Part shown: positions 35,512-43,042 of the stretch, piece after piece
Layout: each line of letters starts with the position of its first letter
Position numbering within the stretch: the first letter of the stretch is position 1
Notes under the pieces: model-generated
The model's database searches: none
What the model was told of the DNA's origin: nothing
Seen by the model: only the letters and a program-made list of their open reading frames with translations
Source of the DNA: Ferruginibacter sp.
Lineage (GTDB): Bacteria; Bacteroidota; Bacteroidia; Chitinophagales; Chitinophagaceae
Reading direction: 5' to 3'
DNA length: 64,000 bases
Assembly: GCA_013141115.1 (NCBI GenBank)
Contig: JABFRP010000001.1
Coordinates: 852,376 to 916,375 of the forward strand
Made by a program: the position numbers and the translations under genes

Positions 35512-38500
35512 ATGAACAAGCACTGTTTTGAGAAAATGCATTATTACTTATTGGTAATAATGTTACTGGTTTTTTCTTTTTCGTCGGTTGCACAAAGTGA
35601 TTACCGAACCAATAAATGGCGTTTTAGCGATCCAAAACAATTTGGGTTTACTGTTCTGGACGTTCATTTTTATAACAACAACCTGGGTATTGCAGTTGGC
35701 GCCAATGGGGGTATTGCAACAACAACCGATGGCGGAAACAAATGGGCTTATGGTCCTTTTACTTTTACCTCTCCGGCGGGTTTAGTAACCAATGGTAACT
35801 TTAATGATGTACATATAGCATCGGCTACTATTGCGTATGCTGTTGGTAGTAATGGTATGATGGCAAAAACCACCAATGCCGGGCAAAACTGGGCATTTGT
35901 AAATACGCCGCTATATGCCAATGCAAGAAGCATAAATACCTGCTGGTTCCTTAATAAAGATACCGGTTATATTGCCGGTCAATGGAATACGCCTGATTCT
36001 CTCCCCAAATTATATGTTACCAAAAATGGTGGTAGCACCTGGGATTCTATTGCCGCACCGGCAGCTAATGGTACAACTAAGGTTGGCTTTATTAACAATG
36101 CAACTTACCCTGGTATTGATTACTCTATTACTGCAAAATCAAAAGAGATACAAAGAATACAATTTATCAATAATAGTGTGGGCTATATATGCGGAGGTGG
36201 TGCTTCTAACTTTCCTAATATAGGTATACCCAATATTACCAGCACTACCACCTGCGCTTTTACCGGTACACAAACCACGGGTTCGCATAATGCCAGCCTG
36301 CTATGGAAATTTGATAATGGAGTGTTGACAGATTATTCTATTAGTAAAGAAAGACTGGGTTACACCGGCAACCCTGCTACATTAAATTGTACTTCAAAGT
36401 TTGGAACAGTAACACAAACTGTTCAGCAATACAGGGCGCTTAATATTATTAATGACTCACTAATTGTGATGATGTCGTTCAATAATAATATAGTGATAAA
36501 AGTGCGTACCGGTAAAAACGACAGTACTCTTAATGTTAACCGGCCGGGTGTGTACGAAAAAGGCAAATTTGAAGTATTGAATACAGGCAACAGTGGCGCA
36601 CCTCCGGGCTATCCGCAGATACCACCTGTACAAGTGCTTGCAGCCTCAAACCCTTACCAGATGAAAAGAGCCAGTAATGGAAAACTGTTTGCCGCTGCCA
36701 ATTTTGGTTTGATGTGGACTTCGATAGATACCGGCAGAAACTGGGTGAGAGAATTCTCATTGCCACAAGGAAGAAACTACAGCAGTTTTGCTACATGGGC
36801 ATTTGATATTTTGCCAAGTGGTAAATTTATTACCATGGGCCAGGGTGGCGTAATGGCCGACTCTATTCCCGGCGGATCTTACAACAGCAGTTATGTATAT
36901 GTGGGCAGTACAGGTAACAAAGTTGATTTTGTGGATTGTAATAATGGTATAATAACCGGAGGTTCCACTATAGCAGTTACTACCAATGGTGGTAATAGCT
37001 GGGTGGCTAAAAACCGCCAGGACTTTGCTAACTCGTTTTACAACATCAGTGGCTTTCATTATACCCAACTTAATAAATCCTATTTTGCGGTAAGTAATGG
37101 TGTTATCTATTCTTCGACCGATCAGGCAACTACATTAGATCCTTTGTATTCTAATTTTAGTTTTCAAATGAATGATGTAAAAGGTTTTGGCAATGATACT
37201 GTTTATGCAGTGGGTTACAGCCAGTTTTCAGTTGCTGCTGCCAATAGAAAATCATCTTTTTTCCGCTCTACCAACGCAGGCGCAACATGGCAGACAATAA
37301 AAATAGATTCAACTACAGCAACACCAGTATTTACTGCGCCCACTTTATCAAAAATGGCTTTCCCAAGCCGCAATGTAGGCTATGTTGCAGGATCAAGAAA
37401 TGGGGTATATAAAACTACCGACGGTGGTTTAACCTGGGCAAAGATTAATCCTTTTCCGGCGTTGAACGAAAATATAGGCGGAGCGTACGTAAGCTATTCC
37501 AGTATTTTTGCTTTAGATGATAATACCGTTTTTGTTTTAGGGAATATTTTTACTACCGCAGGTTTTAAAAGATTGTATAAAACAACCGATGGCGGTGCTA
37601 CCTGGACAGACATCAGTGCCGGTATAAATACTCAGCTTCCTGTTGGTAATATGCTAAACGTTCTTTTCTCTGATACCAACAATGGATATGTTTCGGGAAG
37701 TAACGTATTATTTGTAACCAACAATAGCGGTGCCAGCTGGCAAATGGAAGTGGCTCCTCATGGTAATTTACAAAACGCCATGGGCTTTGCACCACGTACA
37801 GTGCCCGCAGGTATACCTTTTGCTAACAGAAAATTATTTGTCGCAGGACTTTCTTTTGCTTCTGGTATTCCTTCTATTATGGAATTTGGCGACACTTTAA
37901 ATGTAAATGTAAATACCGCAGAAATTGTTACCAATGCAACCTGTACCAATCCTGCTGCAGGAAGTATAACGGTTAATGCAACTGGTGGTCTGGCTCCATA
38001 TGCTTATAGTATTAATGGGGGTACATTCCAATCATCCAATACATTTACCGGTTTAACCCAGGGGCCAAAAACAGTGGTTATTAAAGATGCATTTTGCGGC
38101 CTTGTTACTAAAACTATAAATGTTGGCTTTACTGATAACTTAACCTTAACCACCACACCTGCAACAGATACATCAGTTTGTGCCGGAGCACCGGTGCCAT
38201 TAATTGCTACAAGTGCTGCTACTTCTTATGCATGGTCACCTGCGGCGGGTTTATCAAACGTTAGTATTAGTAACCCTATAGCAACAGTTAACAGCAATGT
38301 TACTTACATGGTAACAGCCAGCTTAAATGGTTGTGTAAAAACTAAGTCTGTTAATATTCTTATCAAACCTAATCCAGGTGTTAATGCTGGTCCCGATCTT
38401 ACCATTGTAAGTGGCGATGCTATCACCCTGCAGGGTTCCGGAAGTGCAACAGTACAAACTATATTATGGTCGCCTGCAACAACTATTACCGGAGGTATTA

Positions 38501-38889
38501 ATACATATACACCTACAGTAAAACCTGCAGCTACTACTACCTACACTTTAACTGTAAGAGATAACAACAGTTGCACATCTACAGATAATGCTGTAATAAC
38601 TGTAATACCTTATTGTGTTAAACCAATGGATGCCTTTACACCTAACGGCGATGCTATTAACGACAAATGGTTGGTAACAAGCGGCGGCGCATGTACTAAG
38701 CAGGTTATGGTAAAAGTATTTAACCGCTATGGCGATGTGGTGTACAGTAACGAGAATTATCAAAACGACTGGAATGGCACCTACAAAGGCAAACCGGTTG
38801 CTGATGGTACTTATTATTACGCTATTACTTACCGCTTAATAAATGGCAACTCAATTCCTGTAAAAGGTGATGTAACAATTTTAAGATAA
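35512..38889 (+). CDS. T9SS-secreted surface protein: Ycf48/BNR-like propeller, SprB-like repeat, type B sorting domain
   Basis: The 1125-residue protein has a signal peptide (about 1-27, ending SSVAQ). A long N-terminal region (about 30-790) contains repeated Ycf48/BNR-like propeller blades such as GIAVGANGGIATTTDGGNKW, VGYVAGSRNGVYKTTDGGLTW and RLYKTTDGGATWTDI. A SprB-like unit follows (about 810-870: GSITVNATGGLAPYAYSINGG), then two Ig-like segments (the second NAGPDLTIVSGD), and a gliding-type sorting domain (DAFTPNGDAINDKW, FNRYGDVVY, WNGTYKGKPVADGTYYY). The SprB-like unit and the adjacent PorP/SprF gene point to cell-surface attachment in the manner of SprB-SprF, but whether it is a motility adhesin is unknown. 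Confidence 0.87.
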   Translation: MNKHCFEKMHYYLLVIMLLVFSFSSVAQSDYRTNKWRFSDPKQFGFTVLDVHFYNNNLGIAVGANGGIATTTDGGNKWAYGPFTFTSPAGLVTNGNFNDVHIASATIAYAVGSNGMMAKTTNAGQNWAFVNTPLYANARSINTCWFLNKDTGYIAGQWNTPDSLPKLYVTKNGGSTWDSIAAPAANGTTKVGFINNATYPGIDYSITAKSKEIQRIQFINNSVGYICGGGASNFPNIGIPNITSTTTCAFTGTQTTGSHNASLLWKFDNGVLTDYSISKERLGYTGNPATLNCTSKFGTVTQTVQQYRALNIINDSLIVMMSFNNNIVIKVRTGKNDSTLNVNRPGVYEKGKFEVLNTGNSGAPPGYPQIPPVQVLAASNPYQMKRASNGKLFAAANFGLMWTSIDTGRNWVREFSLPQGRNYSSFATWAFDILPSGKFITMGQGGVMADSIPGGSYNSSYVYVGSTGNKVDFVDCNNGIITGGSTIAVTTNGGNSWVAKNRQDFANSFYNISGFHYTQLNKSYFAVSNGVIYSSTDQATTLDPLYSNFSFQMNDVKGFGNDTVYAVGYSQFSVAAANRKSSFFRSTNAGATWQTIKIDSTTATPVFTAPTLSKMAFPSRNVGYVAGSRNGVYKTTDGGLTWAKINPFPALNENIGGAYVSYSSIFALDDNTVFVLGNIFTTAGFKRLYKTTDGGATWTDISAGINTQLPVGNMLNVLFSDTNNGYVSGSNVLFVTNNSGASWQMEVAPHGNLQNAMGFAPRTVPAGIPFANRKLFVAGLSFASGIPSIMEFGDTLNVNVNTAEIVTNATCTNPAAGSITVNATGGLAPYAYSINGGTFQSSNTFTGLTQGPKTVVIKDAFCGLVTKTINVGFTDNLTLTTTPATDTSVCAGAPVPLIATSAATSYAWSPAAGLSNVSISNPIATVNSNVTYMVTASLNGCVKTKSVNILIKPNPGVNAGPDLTIVSGDAITLQGSGSATVQTILWSPATTITGGINTYTPTVKPAATTTYTLTVRDNNSCTSTDNAVITVIPYCVKPMDAFTPNGDAINDKWLVTSGGACTKQVMVKVFNRYGDVVYSNENYQNDWNGTYKGKPVADGTYYYAITYRLINGNSIPVKGDVTILR

Positions 38890-38908
38890 TCTATTTATAA
38901 TATTATTT

Positions 38909-39805
38909 ATGAAACATAAAATATTAACAGCCCTTTTAGTTGCTTTTGTTGCAGTAGCAAATGCACAGCAATTGCAAACTTCATCAATGTATGATATGCA
39001 GGGCATTTTGCACAACCCCTCAATGGCAGGTATGCAACAAACCAATTTAATAGGCGTAAGTTACCGCAGCCAGTGGGCAGGCATAAGCGGTAGCCCTAAA
39101 ACTGCCACTGTATTTGGCTCATGGGATCTGCCTAAGCAAGCTATTGGTATAGGCGGTTACGTATACCAGGATAAGACAGGGCCTACTTCCCGTACCGGTA
39201 TTCAGCTATCTCTTGCCAAGCACATTGTGATGGATGAAAAGGGTACACTTTCTTTAGGACTGGAAACGAGGTTGCAGCAATATGCATTGGATAAAACAAA
39301 GCTTTCGGCTACATTGGGTAACGATCCTGTATTGGGTACCAGCGACAGCAGGTTTAAATATGATGCCGGTTTTGGTATTGCTTATAACCGTAAAAATTTA
39401 ACTATCGGCGCTTCTGTATCACAACTGGTACAATCTAAATTAAATTTTTACAGTGGTAATTTAACCACTAATGAAGAAGCAATGCTGTACAGGCACTACT
39501 ATTTTCATGGCCAATACAACTGGAAGGTGGACGAAGTAACCGTAATTACACCTAACGCATTGGTAATTTATTTACCCAATGCACCGGTAAGTTACCAGGT
39601 AGGCGCCAGGATGGAACATAATAAAACTTTTTGGTGGGGATTGGGGTATAGATCACATCAAAGTTTTATGCTGAGCGCCGGGCTGCATATTAATAAAAAA
39701 TTTACCCTGGGATATGGGTATGACGATTACATAAGTCCTATTAGTAATTTTGATAATGGTGCAAGCGGACATGAAGTTTTATTGCGCTACAATTTTGCGA
39801 AATAG
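38909..39805 (+). CDS. PorP/SprF-family type IX secretion outer-membrane protein
   Basis: The 298-residue protein has a signal peptide (about 1-19, ending ANAQ) and the PorP/SprF pattern: SSMYDMQGILHNPSMAGMQQTNLIGVSYRSQWAGISGSPKTA near the N-terminus, GIGGYVYQDKTGPTSRTG, and barrel strands ending in LLRYNFAK. Family members are small outer-membrane beta-barrels that accept a particular large T9SS cargo carrying a type B sorting domain and hold it at the surface. The cargo is almost certainly the 1125-residue protein encoded 19 bases upstream. A strong terminator at 39830-39860 ends this two-gene unit. Confidence 0.93.
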   Translation: MKHKILTALLVAFVAVANAQQLQTSSMYDMQGILHNPSMAGMQQTNLIGVSYRSQWAGISGSPKTATVFGSWDLPKQAIGIGGYVYQDKTGPTSRTGIQLSLAKHIVMDEKGTLSLGLETRLQQYALDKTKLSATLGNDPVLGTSDSRFKYDAGFGIAYNRKNLTIGASVSQLVQSKLNFYSGNLTTNEEAMLYRHYYFHGQYNWKVDEVTVITPNALVIYLPNAPVSYQVGARMEHNKTFWWGLGYRSHQSFMLSAGLHINKKFTLGYGYDDYISPISNFDNGASGHEVLLRYNFAK

Positions 39806-39829
39806 TATGTTTTGTTCAATTTAAGGTTT

Positions 39830-39860
39830 AAGCGGCAGTTGTCTAACTGCCGCTTTTTTT
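39830..39860 (+). terminator. Terminator after PorP/SprF
   Basis: An 11-bp stem (AAGCGGCAGTT / AACTGCCGCTT) with loop GTCT is followed by a T run. Confidence 0.9.
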
Positions 39861-39921
39861 ATGTATCCATCAGTCGAGGGAATTTAATTTCCTAAATTTT
39901 CAAAATTTATTGAAAATAACA

Positions 39922-39929
39922 TATCTTTG
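39922..39929 (+). promoter_or_regulatory. Candidate -7 box (TATCTTTG) for the NADH dehydrogenase gene
   Basis: An exact TAnnTTTG box ends 20 bases before the ATG at 39950. It overlaps an in-frame GTG at 39929, which argues against that codon as the start. Confidence 0.5.
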
Positions 39930-39949
39930 TGTTGTTAAAAACACAGACT

Positions 39950-41236
39950 ATGAAACTTATAATACTTGGAGGTGGTTTTGGCGGATTAAGATTAGCCCGT
40001 AACCTCAGCAATAAACCCGGTTTTGAAATTACCCTTATTGATAAATTTAATTTTCACCAGTTTCAACCCTTGTTTTACCAGGTAGCTACTGCCGGGCTGG
40101 ATGCCAGCAATATTTCTTTTCCGCTGCGTAAGGTTTTTCACAACAGTAAAAACATCAGTTTTAGAATGGCAGAAGTGCAGCAGATTGTGGCAGATAAAAA
40201 TAAAGTAGTGACCAGCATTGGCGATTTTGAATATGATGCATTGGTAATTGCCACCGGTGCTGATACCAATTTTTTTGGCAACCAGAATTTAATGAATCAT
40301 GCAATGCCCATGAAGAGTACTTTAGAAGCTTTGCAATTGCGGTATAAGCTATTGCAGAATTTTGAAACCGCTATTACCACAAAAGACGAGCAAACCTTGC
40401 AGCAGTTGATGAATATTGTGGTAGTAGGTGGTGGCCCAACAGGAGTGGAGCTAAGCGGTGCCATTGCAGATATGAAAAAATATGTGCTGCCTAAAGATTA
40501 TCCCGAACTGGACTTTACCCAAATGAAAATTTATTTACTGGAAGGTACCGGCAAAACCTTAAGTAACATGAGCGAAAAAAGCAGTGCAGAATCGCAGCGG
40601 TATTTAGAAAATTTAGGTGTTACTGTTTTAACCAATGCTTTATTACAAGATTATGATGGCGAAAAAATTACTTTAAAGGATGGTAAAACTATTGCTACTA
40701 AAATGGTGATTTGGGCCGCAGGTATTAAAGGCAATGTACCCCAGGGCATTGATAAAGATTTAATAGCCCGGGGCAACCGTATTAAAATTGACCGCCAATG
40801 TAAAGTAACCGGCAGCAATAATATTTTTGCCATTGGCGATGTGGCGTATATGGAAGAACCTGCATGGCCTAATGGTCACCCGCAGGTAGCGCCGGTAGCC
40901 ACACAAATGGCCGATATGATAGCAAATAATTTGCGTAGCATAGAAATGAAAAGTAACAAAAAAGCTTTAACCGAATTTGTGTACCACGATAAAGGAAGCA
41001 TGGCCACCGTGGGTAGAAATTTGGCCGTGGTGGATATACCCAAACCCAAATTGCACTTTAAAGGTTTTTTTGCCTGGATGATATGGATGGGCCTGCACCT
41101 GATGCTGATACTGGGTGTAAAAAATCGTTTTTTTGTTTTTAGTAACTGGCTGTATAATTATTTTACTTACGATCAGAATTTAAGATTGATATTTAAAGAA
41201 GTGGATAAAAAGAAAGTTGAGCAAACCAATTCCTGA
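39950..41236 (+). CDS. ndh: Type II NADH:quinone oxidoreductase (NDH-2)
   Basis: The 428-residue flavoprotein has the FAD-binding GGGFGG at residues 7-12, the family phrase FQPLFYQVATAGLDASNISFPLR, a second nucleotide-binding VVGGGPTGVELSGA (about 155-170), the VIWAAGIKG and IFAIGDVAYM segments, and a C-terminal hydrophobic stretch (about 365-395) that anchors it to the membrane. NDH-2 passes electrons from NADH to menaquinone without pumping protons. The ATG at 39950 gives MKLIILGGGFGG directly. The DUF2071 gene begins 18 bases after the stop, suggesting co-transcription. Confidence 0.88.
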   Translation: MKLIILGGGFGGLRLARNLSNKPGFEITLIDKFNFHQFQPLFYQVATAGLDASNISFPLRKVFHNSKNISFRMAEVQQIVADKNKVVTSIGDFEYDALVIATGADTNFFGNQNLMNHAMPMKSTLEALQLRYKLLQNFETAITTKDEQTLQQLMNIVVVGGGPTGVELSGAIADMKKYVLPKDYPELDFTQMKIYLLEGTGKTLSNMSEKSSAESQRYLENLGVTVLTNALLQDYDGEKITLKDGKTIATKMVIWAAGIKGNVPQGIDKDLIARGNRIKIDRQCKVTGSNNIFAIGDVAYMEEPAWPNGHPQVAPVATQMADMIANNLRSIEMKSNKKALTEFVYHDKGSMATVGRNLAVVDIPKPKLHFKGFFAWMIWMGLHLMLILGVKNRFFVFSNWLYNYFTYDQNLRLIFKEVDKKKVEQTNS

Positions 41237-41254
41237 TAAATCTGTTAAACAAAT

Positions 41255-41968
41255 ATGTTTGCAACTTTTTTAACTGCCGAGTGGAATAATTTAATAATGG
41301 CCAATTATATTATTGACCCGGAAATTTTAAAACCTTATCTGCCCAATAAAACCGAACTGGATACTTATAATGGTAAATGCTACGTAAGCCTTATAGGTTT
41401 TATGTTTGAAAAAACAAAACTACTGGGCATCAGTATTCCTTTTCATAAAAATTTTGAAGAAGTAAACCTGCGATTTTATGTACGCTATAACGATAATGGC
41501 GTATGGAAACGTGGCGCCGTTTTTATAAAAGAAATTGTACCCAAACCTGTCATCAGCATTGTTGCCAATACTTTGTATAAAGAAAAGTATAGCACTATGA
41601 AGATGAAACATTTTTATATTAAAGACGATAATGAGATATACCTTGGCTATCATTGGAAACATAAAGGCAAATGGAATAAACTGGAAGCTACCACAGCAAC
41701 AGAAGCCTTACCCATGCAGCCCGGCAGCGAGGAAGAATTTATTGCAGAACATTATTGGGGCTACTCTAAATACAACGATCAAACTACTTACGAGTATCCG
41801 GTGCAGCATCCTGCATGGAAAGTATATAAAGTGCAACACTATTTAATTGATTGCAATTTTACGGCTTTGTACGGCCCTTCATTTTATTTTTTACAAAATG
41901 CCATTCCTAAATCTGTCTTTATGGCGCAGGGTTCTCCTATTTCAATTTTAAACAAACGAAGTATATAG
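41255..41968 (+). CDS. DUF2071 (YqjF-type) protein
   Basis: The 237-residue cytosolic protein matches the DUF2071 family, including the conserved N-terminal FLTAEWNNLIMANYIIDPEIL, the phrase NGKCYVSLIGFMFEKTKL, NLRFYVRY, a central RGAVFIKEIVP and a C-terminal FLQNAIPKSVFMAQGSP. Its fold resembles the acetoacetate decarboxylase-like group, but no reaction is assigned. The ATG at 41255 is kept because the residues before MANYI are part of the conserved family start. It sits 18 bases behind the NDH-2 gene. Nothing in the 200 bases after it is recognisable beyond AT-rich sequence. Confidence 0.82.
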   Translation: MFATFLTAEWNNLIMANYIIDPEILKPYLPNKTELDTYNGKCYVSLIGFMFEKTKLLGISIPFHKNFEEVNLRFYVRYNDNGVWKRGAVFIKEIVPKPVISIVANTLYKEKYSTMKMKHFYIKDDNEIYLGYHWKHKGKWNKLEATTATEALPMQPGSEEEFIAEHYWGYSKYNDQTTYEYPVQHPAWKVYKVQHYLIDCNFTALYGPSFYFLQNAIPKSVFMAQGSPISILNKRSI

Positions 41969-42168
41969 TTTTGTAACAGGCTAAATATTTTTTTAAACAG
42001 GTATTGATACTAAAAAATCAAATTATCTGTTTAAGCTGAATAAAATGGTGAAAACACCCTTTGCAGTGGTACTAGTTTAATTCAACTTTACATTACCGGT
42101 TTAAAACGATATATTTAAACAGTATTTGCCTGCACAACAATTTAAACCTAAACTAAAAAACCTGCATC

Positions 42169-42942
42169 ATGAAAAGAAAGATCTTTTTTATTACGGCAAG
42201 CATTACCTTATTTGCTGCAAATGTTTTTGCCCAGGATGAAAAGGCAGAAGAAAAGCAAAAGCCTGCCCACGCCATGAACATTTTTAAGGTAAACCTTACC
42301 GCTATTGTGCTTAAAAATTATTCTTTTCAATACGAGAGAATAATCAACCGCAAGTTTTCTTTTGCTTTGGGCTTTAGAACAATGCCCAATGGTAAACTGC
42401 CCCTGCAAAGTACCATAGAAAAAATTGTTGGTGATGATGCCGAAGCCAAAGAGCAGATTGCTAATTTTAATTTGGGTAATACCGCTATTACCCCCGAGTT
42501 TAGATTTTATGTAAGTAAGAAAGGGTATGGCCAGGGTTTTTATTTAGCACCATTTTACCGTAATGCCACTTATAAAGGCAGCGGTTTAAAATTTACTTAC
42601 CAAAACAGTGCTATGGTAGAAAGTACCGTATCTATGTCGGGAGAATTAAAGAGTAATACTTTTGGTTTAATGTTGGGGGCACAGTGGCATTTGGGTAAAC
42701 ATATCAGCCTGGATTGGTGGATACTTGGCCCACATTATGGCAATGGTAAAGGCGATTTTACCGGTGTTACTTCAGCTCCAATGACTGTGGATGAACAGGC
42801 AGATCTTAAAAAAGAACTGGATGATTTTGATATGCCTTTTGGTACAAAAAAAGTTACTGTTAACGCTAATGGCGCTAATGTAAAATTAGATGGCGCCTTT
42901 GGTGGTGTTAGAGCCGGTATTTTAATTGGAGTGAGATTTTAA
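42169..42942 (+). CDS. DUF3575-like outer-membrane beta-barrel protein
   Basis: This 257-residue protein has a signal peptide (about 1-21, ending NVFAQ), an acidic spacer, and alternating amphipathic strands: FKVNLTAIVLKNYSFQYERIINRKFSFALGFR, ITPEFRFYVSKKG, GFYLAPFYRNATYKG, SNTFGLMLGAQWHLGKHISLDWWILGPHYG and a terminal FGGVRAGILIGVRF ending in Phe. This is the architecture of small porin-like barrels in the DUF3575 group. Function is unknown. It has no operon partner and ends at a hairpin (42999-43041). Confidence 0.75.
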   Translation: MKRKIFFITASITLFAANVFAQDEKAEEKQKPAHAMNIFKVNLTAIVLKNYSFQYERIINRKFSFALGFRTMPNGKLPLQSTIEKIVGDDAEAKEQIANFNLGNTAITPEFRFYVSKKGYGQGFYLAPFYRNATYKGSGLKFTYQNSAMVESTVSMSGELKSNTFGLMLGAQWHLGKHISLDWWILGPHYGNGKGDFTGVTSAPMTVDEQADLKKELDDFDMPFGTKKVTVNANGANVKLDGAFGGVRAGILIGVRF

Positions 42943-42998
42943 AAATATTTTGGAGCTGCCACTGAAGTTCCTAAAAGCTTTAGTGATTGTATGATTTT

Positions 42999-43041
42999 AT
43001 TGTTAGCATGGTTTTAATAAAAAGCCTGCTAACAATTTTTG
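42999..43041 (+). terminator. Terminator between convergent genes
   Basis: A 10-bp stem (ATTGTTAGCA / TGCTAACAAT) with an inner GG-TTTT / AAAA-GCC extension is followed by TTTTT on the plus strand. It ends immediately before the stop of the minus-strand PKD gene. Confidence 0.8.
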
Positions 43042-43042
43042 T

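Noticed and set aside
39929..39949. GTG start for NDH-2
   Set aside because: It overlaps an exact TATCTTTG promoter box; the ATG at 39950 directly precedes the FAD-binding strand.
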